Assembly (NCBI RefSeq): GCF_050908995.1
Contig: NC_135133.1
Location: 620,001-684,000, forward strand
Reading direction: 5' to 3'
DNA length: 64,000 nucleotides
DNA from: Andrena cerasifolii
Taxonomy: Eukaryota > Arthropoda > Insecta > Hymenoptera > Andrenidae
Every line of letters begins with the position of its first letter. The stretch's first letter is position 1. Position numbers and translations under genes: made by a program. Positions 31,041 through 43,353 of the stretch are shown one piece after another. Below the pieces are notes generated by a model that did no database searches, was not told where the DNA came from, and saw only the letters and a program-made list of their open reading frames with translations.

Positions 31041-31056
31041 TCTGTCCCTATCTACT

Positions 31057-32730
31057 GGACTTCCAAGATGGCGCCGAACAGTGCTGACGCGTCGCGAGTC
31101 GCTCCGTAAAAATCTGTGGAATTTTCGGGAAATCTTGTTCAGAAAATCTTGTGAAGTGTCTCAAACGATAGTGCTAGTGATACCAAGCATCTGGACATAT
31201 AAATCGTGGACGTAGTACATATTGTGTGGAAAATATTAGTAAAATACCCGTGGCGTGGGTACGTGGCGTCGTTTTTTTGACGGGTGGCCCAGTGTCACTC
31301 GCTAATTACGACAGCTACAGAAGGTACGCGCACGATCATTTACCTGTGTTAGTTGTGGACTTAAAGACGAACAATCAGTGGGCAATCAGTACTTGAACAA
31401 GTGAAAAACAGTGCAGTTATTAAGCTCCAAAGTCTCGTGTAAACAACGTGGTTAAGGCGGCCATCTTGGCTAGCGGCCGAGCGTACTTCTCGGTGCAGCT
31501 GCCAGCGCGCCCACTCATTGGCCCGTCGGCGGCCAACCAGCGAAGCCCCCGAGCGCAGCCCGGCCTCCCCATTGGCCTCCAGCTAGCGAATCACGCGTGC
31601 GTGTCTGACGTGATCGATCTCCCGCGGGAGATTCAAAACACACCGCTGAGTAAAATTAAAACTTTCCTTCCCGTGGTCGTGTCGTACGACTCGACCCTCA
31701 TAAGCAATACGCCGGCAACACTTAGAATAATTTCTGCTTGCCAATATGGCTGAAACTGCTGATATGGATTGTGAATCTTTAAAATCGAGCACCTCAAGTA
31801 AGCGTTATCCTCTTAAGAGAAAGGACACCGATCCTGAACCATGCCATAGCAAGCAAAGAAAGAAGAGGTGTGACAACAACTGCTCTGGAGACGAAGAGGA
31901 AAGTGAAGCAGAAAGTTCCCCGATAGAAGATCTGCTGGAATTCTCTAATGAGATAGACTCAGGCCTAAGCCCCAAAGGTATAAAGTACCTTAAACGAAAA
32001 ATTCGAGAGGCATATGCGCAATTTCAACACATCGACGAGGAGAACATCTCTCTGAAGCGAAAAATCTCCGACGGGACGAGCGCGAAGCGAAAGCTAGCGT
32101 TACTGGACAACACGGTAAGCGGAGTTGTAGAGAGCCTAAGCGAGCTTAGAAGACAAATTTCGAGCAGCTCCAATTTCAAGAGCAGTTACGCGCAGAAAGC
32201 CAGCATGCCATCCAAACTGGCACAAGAGCAAGCATCTAAACCGGCAAGACACGTGGTAACAGTGTATCCCAAAGATAACACTAAGTTCAATAACAGCGAA
32301 GAGACAAAAATGGCAATTATGTCAAGCGTCCTCCCGGCCAAGGAAAAGTTAAAGATAAGAAACGTGAGGAAAATCAATAATAACGGAATTCTTATTGAAA
32401 CAGCTACTAAGGACGACTTGAACACCGTTCTAAATAGTGGGAAGCTGGATTCTGCAGGACTAATGGCAAGTCATCCCACCAGGAAAAGACCCCGCATGAT
32501 AATCTCTAACATCCCAAAAGAGATGGAAGATAAAGACCTTCTCACAGCAATTAAGCAACAGAATCTGAAGAAAATCAGCAAGACTAAGTTCGCAGAGGAC
32601 TTCAAGTTAAGCTTCAAGACCGGCGACAGGAAACGAAACGTGATAAACTGGGTTGTGGAAGTGTCTCCTGAGATCAGAAAAACCCTTCTGCAAGAAAAAC
32701 GTGTCTACATAGAGTGGCATGCATGTCGTG
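31057..32730 (+). mobile_element. Second R1-clade element, 5' part
   Basis: Starts right after the second copy of the R1 target and has a roughly 690-bp leader followed by a gag-like ORF1. It is cut at about 32730 by a gypsy fragment; no RT/endonuclease ORF2 follows. Tandem insertion of two elements at the R1 site is the simplest reading. Confidence 0.7.
31746..32730 (+). pseudogene. R1-type ORF1 (gag-like), C-terminus lost
   Basis: ATG at 31746. The N-terminus is charged and Ser-rich with basic clusters (KQRKKR), followed by an acidic stretch and a coiled-coil-like segment (LKRKIREAYAQFQHIDEENI). The C-terminal part (KLKIRNVRKINNNGILIETA, RMIISNIPKEMEDKDLL) resembles the RRM-like core of R1-clade ORF1 proteins. 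The frame continues to VYIEWHACRG and is cut just where the CCHC zinc knuckles normally follow. ORF1 binds element RNA in the RNP. Confidence 0.75.
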
Positions 32731-32739
32731 GCAGAGGCT

Positions 32740-34452
32740 GACGAGCCTGATGTTGTTGCGCCTGGTATTGTGGCGGAGGCTGTGGAGCCTGATTTCTTTG
32801 CGACCAAGACTGCACGAGGGATCCTCAATAGTGTGACCTCATTAGAATCTGTAAAAGATCAGTTAATTTTAACAGGTTGTAAAGTTAATGAAAGTAGAGT
32901 CCTTGTAAACAATGTAAATCCAGACAGGAGGATGACTTATGCTTCTCCACTCCCCACCATCCTTAGTTCAAAAGATCACCTTTTTATGCGCAAGGATAAC
33001 CTTGTTCATTTTATGCCACTTAATGGTGATATTACTTCTCAAACCAGCAGGGATTTATTGGACCGAAACAAATTTTCTATAGAACGAATAAAACAATATC
33101 AGGTTAATGTTGGTGACGCAATGGCATTTCCAAACGATAAATATTCTATTTTTCTGTTGTTCTATAAGGATACTTCGCAGGAAAGACTGAATTTTGTTCA
33201 AGTCGAAACCTCACTAAAATCTTTAAAAGCCCTTATCGATTCTTTAAGTCTTAAGGTTTTTAGCATTTCAAAGGATTTGGACGGCTTCAGTATTCCTGAG
33301 TGGAATCGTGTAGAAGATTTGATTAAACAGATTTTCAGTGACTCCCAGTATATAATTACGGTATGCACTGGCGAAATTGCAACTCCATCAAAATGAAGAC
33401 GCCTTCAAATTATCCAGGAATCCCACGAATCCGCTGCTGGAGGTCATACGGGCGTGTCTAAACTCTATAGTCATATCCGGGAACATTTTTATTGGCCTGG
33501 GATGGGGAAAGAAATTAACGAATTTGTTCGATCTTGTTCAACTTGCCAGAGAAACAAAATTCATTCCACAAGAACCAGACAGCCAATGTGTATCACTGAC
33601 ACTCCGAAACAGGTGTTTGAGAAAGTCCAAATGGACATAGTTGGGCCTTTGCCTGTAACAAAGAAGGGTAATAAGTATTTGTTGACATTACAGGATAATT
33701 TAGCAAAATATTCTGATGCAATTCCGATACCCACCATAGATTCGGTAACTGTTGATCTTGATTTGGCAGAACAATTTATTAGCAGATTCGGCTGTCCACG
33801 AACAATTCATACTGACCAAGGAAGGAATTTCATCAGTCAAGTAATGAAAAATTTTTGTAGAATCTTTAGAATTCAGAGGATAACCTCTACCGCTTTTCAC
33901 CCACAGTCTTTGGGGTCACTGGAAATGGCACATCGTGTTTTCATTGATTATTTAAAACACTACTGCACGAAGACTGATTGGGACGATTGGATTAGATTTG
34001 GCATGTTCTCATATAACACCTCTGTATATGAGGCTACGGGCTTTACGCCACATGAATTGGTTTTTGGAGTTAGGGCTCTAATACCTTCTGAATTTGCTAA
34101 AGAACAGGTATCGCGAACTTTTGTGCAATATTTGGACGAGCTATTTACTAAGATTACCACCACACATGCTAAAGCGGCAGAAAATCTCGATAAAACTAAA
34201 GAGAAAAGTAAAATATATTACGATAGAACTCGTAACCCTCGTGGGTTTAAGGTAGATGACGATGTGTATTTACTAAAGGAACCGAAAACTTCCAAGTTTG
34301 ATTGTAATTGGTTAGGACCCTATAAGATTAGTCGAGTGTTCGATGATCTAAATGTAGAATTAATTTTAGGAATTAATAAATATAAAATAGTCCATACCAA
34401 TAAACTAAAGTTAGCATGTATAAGACCAGATATTCTTGTTTTGGAGTGTTAA
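32740..34452 (+). pseudogene. Gypsy integrase region, one internal stop
   Basis: The frame runs from about 32740, with a single TGA at 33394-33396, to the stop at 34450-34452. After the stop the HHCC zinc domain appears (QESHESAAGGHTG ... CSTCQRNK), then the integrase core: QMDIVGPLP, IHTDQGRNF and a Glu in SLEMAHRVF, with the usual spacing. The end has the GPYKISRVF chromodomain-like or GPY/F motif. The segment before the zinc domain (ITVCTGEI) is the linker after RNase H. Catalytic residues remain, but the enzymes upstream are gone. Confidence 0.85.
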
Positions 34453-34653
34453 TGAAAGCGGTTATTATATAATATTGTATTCATTTTGTTTGGTTTATTT
34501 TCATGCGTATGTAATTTAAAAAATTTCATTTTATAAGTGTGGTTATTATGTTACGAGTTACGATTATTTTATATCAAATAAGGTTTATAGCGTTTTTGGG
34601 TGAAATTATTAAACAAGCTTAGACAGATGTTCAATTACTACTAGATATTAGCC

Positions 34654-35024
34654 ACCCTGATAGCCAGATCTGGGCAGCAGAATCTGACGTCAGAACTGCA
34701 GCAGTCTGTGTCTGCATTTGGCTGCGTTCTGATGTGCAGAGCCTGAGGTGCAGTGCCTGATGTCAGATGGACAGCAGATCGACAGCAGATCGACAGCAGA
34801 TTTCGCCGTCTGCTAGGCACAGCAACAGCGCCATCTGAGGTCCAGAATTACCAAGCAATTGCCTAGCAGACGGCGAAATCTGCTGTCGATCTGCTGTCGA
34901 TCTGCTGTCCATCTGACATCAGGCACTGCACCTCAGGCTCTGCACATCAGAACGCAGCCAAATGCGGACACAGACTGCTGCAGTTCTGACGTCAGATTCT
35001 GCTGTCCAGATCTGGCTATCAGGG
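34654..35024. repeat. Fold-back element, near-perfect palindrome
   Basis: The left arm begins CCCTGATAGCCAGATCTGG and the right arm ends with its complement. The arms are about 165 bp with a roughly 40-bp loop (about 34820-34860) containing GCGCCATCTGAGG. Internal GATCGACAGCA units are repeated. The arm matches the terminal inverted repeats of the DUF4806 transposon at 48822-52076, so this is an internally deleted derivative. Confidence 0.93.
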
Positions 35025-35455
35025 CATGCGGTACACTACAATCGATTTAATGTTACTTAGTAATAGAAAAATAATATCTTACTACTGTAAAATGTTGTGA
35101 TATAACTATCAATTCTTTAACTCGTGCTTCCTGCAGGACAATGGGTGGACTGAGTAGCTCGTTTACCGCGGGGCTGGCGCAGGAAGAGGAGGCGTAGTTA
35201 TAAACATTAGTAATTATGTACCGAAAAGCTGTTTCATGGAAACACCTTTTGTATAAGGGGGAAGGTGTTACGCTACCGCTTGAACGTGGCTAGGAAATCG
35301 TATGTAATCGATATATAAAGTACGTATGAGTACGTAGGAGCGAGATTTGAAACGGAGGACGAAGAAGAGTTTATTACCGAGACCCATAAAACACGTAGAG
35401 AGCGTCGTGTTTCCCGAGGGTTTTTCCTCGGTAGTTTTAAACGTGCCCTCACAAT

Positions 35456-36569
35456 GCTAGCAGCTGATGCTTGAACTCGGAAGTCGTACGAAAGCCTGGG
35501 ATTGTATTCAATAGCTTTTAAATTACAGTTAGGTTAGGCGAGGATAGTAAATAGCTTAACTTTTCCTTGCACATCTGCGTGCCAAGTGTCGTCGAGCGGG
35601 CAGCGGCCCGTCTCATAAAACCACTTAAAATTCTGTCCTCGCTTTTAATAATTACCCATAGGACATATCCTGTAAAGGTAAAAACTCCGGTCGGGAAAAG
35701 ACCGAAAGTCATAAAGTCATAAACTTTGTCCGAGCGGCATCTTCTTGACCCTGAGGGTTGCGCTTACCTACTTGTTAGATATGTCCAGGGTCAACGTTAT
35801 AAGTTGCAACCCGCGCGCGCGCGAACTTGTAAAACGGCAACACCGCCTCACGGACGCATTCCACTACAACCATGCGCCATCTATGAGCCAATGACGAAAG
35901 TGGAGCGTCTTTTAGGTGCCAGTAGAGGGTGCTTTTGAATTTCGTCAGTGAATATTAAATTTGACGTAGCAGACGGGTAAGAAAACGGTGGTCATTTTAA
36001 GAGTGCAACCGCGCCGATCCCGTTATCCACGTATGCAATGGTCCAGCAGCGGTATGAGACCTCGCTGACACATTAGTGGCCCGGGTTGATGAATTTGGAG
36101 CATTTTTCGCATCACTTTTGAACTACAAAACATATCGGAATGCAATTTGCGCCATAAAATGGGGACAAATTATCCCCTTCTAATGATGGAAATTTTACCA
36201 AATTTTACGTTTACTTAATTTTTCATTTTTGAATTATTTAACCATAATTTTTACGACAAGCCTTTGCGAACTGTTTATTTAAATACTTTATATAATGCTC
36301 TTTTTAAAATTCATGGCGCCGATGAACAGTAGGCTAGTTGTCCCTGTATCATTACTTTCACAAATTGGTTTCCTTTTTTGCGATTTTATCCTTAGTGTAG
36401 TGCATGCACAGATCAGAAGTAAGGGGTAACTATTGGGATGTGTCGCTGTTTCTATAGCATTCTTTGAATTTTTTCTACAATTATTGTGTCTGAATGTTTT
36501 AACACATTAGATATTATACACGACGCCTGTAGTGACTTCCGTTTATGTAATCTTTTGGAATGGTACATG
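35456..36569. other. Gene-free stretch
   Basis: No supported gene. About 70 bp near 35807-35875 (with CGCGCGCGCG and CCTCACGGACGC) reappear inverted near 42975-43045, so a dispersed repeat is present. The rest is unidentified. Confidence 0.4.
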
Positions 36570-36846
36570 AAAATGCGCAGGCCGGATGCGCGTGATTATT
36601 ATGTGGTCCCCTCCTCGAAGTGACAGAAAACATAACCTATATACTATACCAGATTTCATAAAGATACAGTTGCGGCGTAATAATAATATTTTGGAAGGAT
36701 GTTAAGTCATACAAAGTTCACAAATGTAGCGCAAAAGAACGAAATAGCCAATAAACATTTATTGTCATGTAGCATATAGGTTACATTTTCTGTCACTTCG
36801 AAGAGGGGACCACATAATGATCACGCGCATCCAGCCTGCACATTTT
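36570..36846. mobile_element. MITE of the GTGACAGAAAA family, complete copy
   Basis: Arms starting AAAATGCGCAGGCCGG and containing GAAGTGACAGAAAACATAAC are inverted at the right end. Two further copies at 48769-52196 and 52231-53325 are split by later insertions. No coding capacity. Confidence 0.85.
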
Positions 36847-36997
36847 GACTAGACCGGGCGGCCGCATGGAAGGGTACGTTCCCTACCCTGCAGTAGTGGT
36901 AGTTGGAACCAGAGATGGGCATAAAATTATTTTAAATAAAAAATTGGTTTCCAATAAAAGGCAGAAGTTTTATTCGAAACCAATCAAATATAAATAA

Positions 36998-38935
36998 CCC
37001 GGACCCTGATAGCCATCTGCCTGCAGTCTGCCGGCAGATTGACAGCAGGGTCTGCCAGGAGAGCGCAGGATCTGCCGGCAGCGACGGTTCTGCCGGCAGG
37101 GTCTGCTTGTCAGGGTCTGCCGGCAGATCGACGGCAGATCGACGGCAGGTCCTGCTGCTCGCCTGACACATCCAACAGCGCCATCTGAAGGCCACAATTG
37201 CCAAAGAATTTCCTACGCGTGACGTCACATGGACCTACGTGCATCCCTACCCCACATGACCAACAAGCAGATTCTACAGTTTATTAAATAATTAATTCTA
37301 CTTATTTCAAAAAGTATTTATTCTTTCTTTAATAATATACAGGATCAGTAATTACAATTGTTACAAAATAATATAAGCGCATATAAATCCAAAGAGGGAC
37401 TTTCAACATTTACATTTATAAATCCACGTCCCGTAACCACTGGTACCTAGTAGGGGTGATATGAGGAAATTTCATTCAGTATTTTCGACTTCTTTTTTGT
37501 GTAGAATCATCATGTTCCCCGTTGTGTTAGCGCTGACAACAAATACAATATTAGTATGTAGTGGCGCGAAACCTGGCTACGGTCGAGGCATGTGTGTGAG
37601 TGTGTGCGTGTGTGTGTGTTGTTGTCTAGTCCGTACTATGTATGTATTGGAATGTTATGAGGGACTCCAGGTAGGACGACTTGAGGAGTCAGTCGTCGTC
37701 GTAGCAAAAGAGAGTACGTGTGATCGCTACTACCAGCTGTATGTTTCTTTTTTTCTGTTTAAATATATTTTCTCTTGTTCCTCGCCCAACGAGTTGTATA
37801 GCCCGTTAAACCTCAAATCCGAATTCCCACAAGTATAAAATTAAACGTAACGTATGAATAAACAGGATACATGCGATACTTACTTCAGCTCCATCTCCAC
37901 ACAGTACACAGTCTAGGCGATCATGTATGCTCCTGCGAACATTAAAATTTATAAGAAAATATGTCTTAAATTATTATCTACTAAACAAGACGCTAAACAT
38001 TCGCACTTCGCCCATAACCCTACTTTTCTGTCTTGCAGATAATGCGAATCTCGATGTCCGCGACGTAGATAATTAGAAATTATTCAATTCCATAATTACG
38101 TTTGCCTTCTGGATACGCCGAGATGATTTGTTTGGATATTGATGGATGAAATTACTTAGAATATTCTTTGAGCGTACTTCTTCAAGCACAACGGGCAACG
38201 CGTGCCACTTCCAGTTTTTGGAGTTCTGAGGTGGCAGTCAGTGCCGGCAAAATCGAAGAATATACCAAGTAATTTCATCCATCAATATCCAGACAAAGCA
38301 TCTCGTCGTATCCAGAAGGCAAACGTAATTATGGAATTGAATACTTTCTAATTATTTACGTCGCGGAAATCAAGATTCGCATTATCTGCAACACAGAAAA
38401 GTAGGGTTATGCGCGAAGTGCGAATGTTTAGCCTCTTGTTTAGTAGATAATAATTTAAGACATATTTTCTTATAAATTTTAATGTTCGCAGGAGCATGCA
38501 TGATCGCCTAGACTGTGTACTGTGTGGAGATGGAGCTGAAGTAAGTATCGCATGTATTCTGTTTATTCATACGTTACGTTTAATTTTATGCTAATATTGT
38601 ATTTGTTTTCAGCGCTAACACAACGCGGGACATGATGATTCTACACAAAAAAGAAGTCGAAAATACTGAATGAAATTTCCTGATATCGCCTCTACTAGGT
38701 ACCAGTGGTTACGAGACGTGTATTTGTAAATGTAAATGTTGAAAGTCCCTCTTTGGATTTATATGCGCTTATATTATTTTGTAACAATTGTAATTACTGA
38801 TCCTGTATATTATTGAAGAAAGAATAAATACTTTTTGAAATAAGTAGAATTAATTATTTAATAAACTGTAGATTCTGCTTGTTGGTCATGTGGGGTAGGG
38901 ATGCACGTTGGTCCATGTGACGTCAAGCGTAGGAA
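36998..38935. mobile_element. Large fold-back derivative of the DUF4806 transposon
   Basis: The stretch from about 37200 to 38205 is repeated inverted from about 38220 to 38935, apart from a roughly 280-bp insertion in the left arm (about 37560-37840). The arms contain a copy of the small exon (ATGATCG, GGAGCTGA|GTAAGT) and 3' end of the DUF4806 gene at 50393-51560, and the left end (CCCTGATAGCC) matches its terminus. It is a two-sided derivative of that transposon with only parts of the gene. Confidence 0.8.
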
Positions 38936-39199
38936 ATTCCCCGAACCCGACGAGCCCCTCGATTCTTCTTGCAGCTCCAAGTCGAATCGGCATTGCTGAA
39001 CGTTGTATCGGAATGACGTTCGTCGACTCACGCCGTCCTCACAGAAAACCGTTTTTTTTTTTCGTCACAGGAAAAGTCAAAACGTCAAAGTGTCAAAACG
39101 TCAATCTTGCTCGATACTCGCGAAAGAGCCAACTTCAATGCGTACTCATTTGACGTACGCTCGCATTACTTTTAAAGGCAACCGTTCCTTGCCATTTTC

Positions 39200-39962
39200 T
39201 ACGTTACACAATGAGAACGATACAACCAGAATTTAGATTCCTTTTCGTGAGTCGGCTTCCCGAGCTTCCAGAGCCGACCCAGAAATGTCCTCCTAGACTC
39301 CTCCTTTTTCGGCAGCATCCTCGTCGAAGCCTCGAACCTGCTCCGATGTCGGCGGTCCTCGACCGCCGTCGTCTCTGCCGCCGCTCCTGTGTTCGTCCCT
39401 CGATGTCGGCGATCCTCGACCGCCGTCGCCGCTCCCGCTGTTCCTGTGTTCGTCCCTCGATGTCGGCGGGCCTCAACCGCCGTGGCTGCTCCCGCTGTTC
39501 CTGTGTTCGTCCCTCGATGTCGGCGGGCCTCGGCCGCCGTCGCCCCTGTCCTTCGTTGCAGTCGCTGATTCAGTGGCTGTCCCTCGTTGTTCAGCTGCAG
39601 GCTGAAACGCACGCAACGGCTCCTTGCGTATCGCACGCAACAGCTCCTTGCGTATCTTCGGGATCCGTGGCTACGGATCCCACTTCTGACACCAATGTTG
39701 CGCCGAGGCGTTTTCACCGCAGGCCACCCCGACGCAAAGGAGTAGAATAATAGACACGGACGCACACACGACTGAACTATATTGTTACACAGACCAATAG
39801 TTTACAAAGGTGCGACCCGTACGTCCGAACGCAATGGCGTCGGTACAAGATCTCTTTCTCGTCGGCCTCTCGATCGTCCTCTTCAAGGGGGCCGACCTTC
39901 TTCTATCTTCAGCTGCGAGCACCAGCAGGCTATGCACGGGCCTATACCCGGTGCTCGCAACA
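39200..39962 (-). mobile_element. LTR retrotransposon, 5' LTR plus leader with 57-bp tandem repeats
   Basis: On the minus strand a 267-bp LTR (39962 down to 39696) starts TGTTGCG and ends CGCAACA. One base after it is a primer-binding-site-like TGGTGTCAGAAGTGGGA (39694-39678). The leader has four 57-bp units (starts near 39344, 39401, 39458 and 39515) that stay open as 19-residue repeats (AGAATAVEARRHRGTNTGT) in the sense direction. The element fades out near 39200; pol and the second LTR are absent. The frame may be the start of a gag gene or noncoding. Confidence 0.75.
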
Positions 39963-41830
39963 GTATATTGTAGTAACAAATTGCATTGTATTTAAATTGC
40001 CAGATATTTGTATACCAGCAATTTAGAGTTTTTATGTAAAGCTTATATTACAGAAATGAAGTAAATCGCCAAAATTTGTCAAAAGACATTTTATTAAGAA
40101 TTAAGAAAATAAATTATGGTGGACTGCTTGCAATGTAGAGCAAGTCACATTAATGAAGAAAGTACACTGAAAACACATCTCCCTTGATGCTTTTCAATTT
40201 TTTGTGAAAGACATTTGTAATACTTTAATTAAAATCCACAGTAGTTGCCACGCTATTCATTAATTCATTAATTTTTTAGGTTCCCATTAACAATATTTCA
40301 ATTCACCAATAAACATACTAAACTAATTTTATTCCAAAACAAATAAATTGTGTGTTGAAAATATTGGATCTCTTCTTTCATTTTCGCTGAATTATTACCA
40401 TTAGCATTTAAATTTCCTGCAGCAAGACTTTCTACAATACGCTCTCACCGGCTTCGGACACATTTTGTAGTCTCTACACTTATAATAGCAAAATGCCACT
40501 CTATTTCTATATAAGTTCTACGTTAAGTTGTAACTAAAATCACTAAAATGTGGATTTTATATATTTACAGATAATCAAAGTAGAAGATGATACAGAGTGA
40601 TCTACGTCAGAGAAAATAATTTATTGTGACATAGTATTATATTAATAATTAAACGATTTTATTAAACGATTTTATTCAGCTTCGATGCTCTCTTTTCTTC
40701 TTGTATGTTTGCTTCATATCTGAAGACTCAAATTTAAACCAAATCCACCAATCCACTGAATACGTGTAACATAATTTACATATTCAATCAATGTCAAAGG
40801 TATGTTTAATTAGAAAATATTTAATAAACTTAGAATCCAAGGTACGCCATATTTACTGTTAAATATTTGTATTTTTCTACATTAGAGTATGGATTATCAC
40901 CAATTTATTTAGTTTATATTTGTTCTTTAGAGAATACTCAAAAATAGTTTTAAAAAAAGAAGGTTGTAAACTGTTTTACATACTTTATAGAAGATAATAA
41001 TAATATAATATTAAAAATTATCTGAAGTCATTCCCTATGCAAATTATCTTTGTAAAAAGAAGTGATATTCCCAAAAAAAACTTTTGAAAAAAGTAAAAAA
41101 ATTACTCCAAGTACATGAAATCAAATAAATCACAAAAACTAAAAGATAATAATAATTACAAAATAAAAAAAAATATGTGAAATCAAAATGAGCTGCAAGT
41201 ACATAATGGTGCTTTCCAACTGCGCTTAAGATGACACAACTACATATACACAGCTAAAATGCTGTGTTCATAGCTTCCATTACTCATATTGCGGACATTT
41301 TAATGAACCCATCTAAAAGAATCAAAATTAATGATATACAAAAATTGCGCCAATTATAACAATGGCTATTTCTACAAAGAAAAAGAGGTATTAAATAATA
41401 TTAAGCAGCTATATTTTTATACAAATAAATATTTTAATACGAATAAATATATTATTCAAAATACTTGGCGCTGCAAACCGCAGAAATGCTAATTGTCTTA
41501 GTTAATTCTTTCGGTACGTGACCCTCTCGAGCCGGTTCCTGGTAATTGTGGACGAGAGGTGGGGCGCAAGACCGTTGGCGTAGCGCGGTCTCGCTAACTC
41601 GGTCGGGCGCGTAGTGGGGGGAAAGATCGTCATCCCACCGCGGTAACTCGTTACAAATGAGCTATAAAAATACCTGGAGAGTGCCCCAAAAAGTCTATTT
41701 TATGAAGGAATATTAATGTATAATGCACTACCAGACGTAGTAAAACGCTGTCGAAGTTTAGACATATTTAAGAAAATGGTAAAGGAATTCATTATAAGAA
41801 ATGTAATGTAATATAAGTGTACTCGAAAAT
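39963..41830. other. AT-rich gene-free stretch
   Basis: No open frame of note and no recognisable element, apart from a GC-rich patch near 41515-41640 that looks like part of another repeat. A (CCCTCT)n tract lies near 41858-41893. Confidence 0.4.
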
Positions 41831-41918
41831 AGTTGAGAAAGCTAATAAGTAATCAATCCCTCTCCCTCTCCCTCTCCCCCTCCCCCCCCCCACAAACACA
41901 ATTTCTGAACATTAATAA

Positions 41919-42665
41919 GCTTGGTAAAGTTTGCTTCATTTGTGTTCGAACATGGTTTAAAAACGACGTGAAACCAGTTGATTCCGAGCATCAACAGCTC
42001 CTACATACTGTTTTCCCAGCCATTAACATTTAACATCTGGTAACATGCAAGTGCAACACATGCAGAAATTGTCTGACTCGAAACAATAACAATTTCAACG
42101 TCATCCAAGTGAAATGGTGTCGTATATCCACAAATACCTTCTCATCTACCTACATTAGATTTGTTGTCAAAGAGTTTAATTTCACCCCGAATATCGTTCA
42201 TTCAAATTCGACAAATTCGGGCAAATTATTAATGTTCCAGTGTCTGTAAATACGATGGTGAATCATTTGCCAAAAAACATTGATGCCGATCATTATGTTA
42301 ATATTGTTCATATTAATGTTCATATTAAGAGAAGAAAATACATAAATCATGTTATTTAGTTGGTTTCCTGAAAAAAACGAAACATAGAAAATTGGCTGCA
42401 ATGTCTACTTGAAACTCCTCTCTACAGGCTATACGGCATTAATGCTTATGATTATATTGTTTCATAATGAGAATGTTAATCAAATTCTTATAGATGAAAT
42501 TAGTGAACACATACCAATCCAAGATAGTCTCACTGCACAGCAGTAAACACTTTTATGGAATGATGAAAAGTATCTTTTTATTGCACCAGGAGAAGCAAAT
42601 ATACCACACAGTCCACTTTTCGATGAACATGCAGAGGAATAAAACTCTTATTCGCATTAAGAAAA
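41919..42665 (+). pseudogene. Degenerate Helitron-type fragment
   Basis: Broken translations in several frames give pieces that read like the N-terminal half of animal Helitron proteins: VCFICVRTWFKNDVKP, then VNHLPKNIDADHYVNI, and YLFIAPGEANIPHSPLFDEH. The order fits one protein of this class. There are many frameshifts and stops and no helicase motifs, so it is a dead remnant. The assignment rests on short motifs. Confidence 0.45.
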
Positions 42666-42719
42666 ATTAACGGTTTTGATATTTAATAAGAAGTTTCACT
42701 TCTAATGCGCGAGAGTTCC

Positions 42720-43353
42720 ACGCATTGATTTTTTTTTTAATTAAGACTGGTACGAGACCAGTCGACATTGTTTTCGAACCTCATTACAGTAATCTGTGGT
42801 GCGAGTGGTAAACCGATCATAAAAGCGGAGCGCGCGGCTTGCTTACCTGAACCAGGAAATTCCGCACAGCTCTTTGCGACGTTAATTTGAAAGAGCCCAC
42901 CCTTAAACTTTCAGAGGTCGGGCATCACTACTGTCCAGTGGTCGCTGGCAGCGCTCCGAACGCCGGGCCGGTGAAGGTTGCAGTGGAATGCGTCCGTGAG
43001 GTGGCGTTGCCATTTTCCTCTGTTCGCGCGCGCGCGTAGGTTGCAGTTTTAACGGATGACCCTGTATAGTATATACCATGCAACGCTAAAGAGGCGACCA
43101 TGACAGGCTAGCGTTTCCGTCGCCAACGAAGCTGGGACACTACGCATCACGTGTATATTGTGATAAATGTTTATTTTCCGGGAATATTCTGTGGGGCAGG
43201 AATGGTTGAAAGGGGAAGCAGGCGCGTGAGAGACCCCTTCGTTGGACAGAGCTGGAATTAAGTTTCAAGTGTCCAGTTTAGAATGGGGTCCTGTTTAAAG
43301 TTTCAGAAGGAGAGCATATGAAGCTCACCGATTTTCACGAAACTTTGCAGCTA
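42720..43353. other. Gene-free stretch
   Basis: Contains the inverted partner (about 42975-43045, CGCGCGCGCG) of the repeat near 35807. No gene seen. Confidence 0.35.

Larger units (their letters stand above)
32731..35455 (+). mobile_element. Gypsy (Ty3-type) retrotransposon remnant: integrase to 3' LTR
   Basis: Contains the end of pol (tether region and integrase), a 3' noncoding part, a polypurine tract AAGGGGGAAGG at 35255-35265 and an LTR-like start TGTTACGC at 35266. Gag, protease, reverse transcriptase and RNase H are missing. A fold-back element (34654-35024) is inserted after pol. The left border lies inside the R1 ORF1 near a doubled GAGGCTG..GAGCCTGAT motif (32731-32792). The LTR end near 35455 is an estimate. 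Confidence 0.75.

Noticed and set aside
39211..39750. 179-codon plus-strand frame over the 57-bp repeats
   Set aside because: The LTR and primer-binding site show that the sense direction is the minus strand; the plus frame is a mirror.
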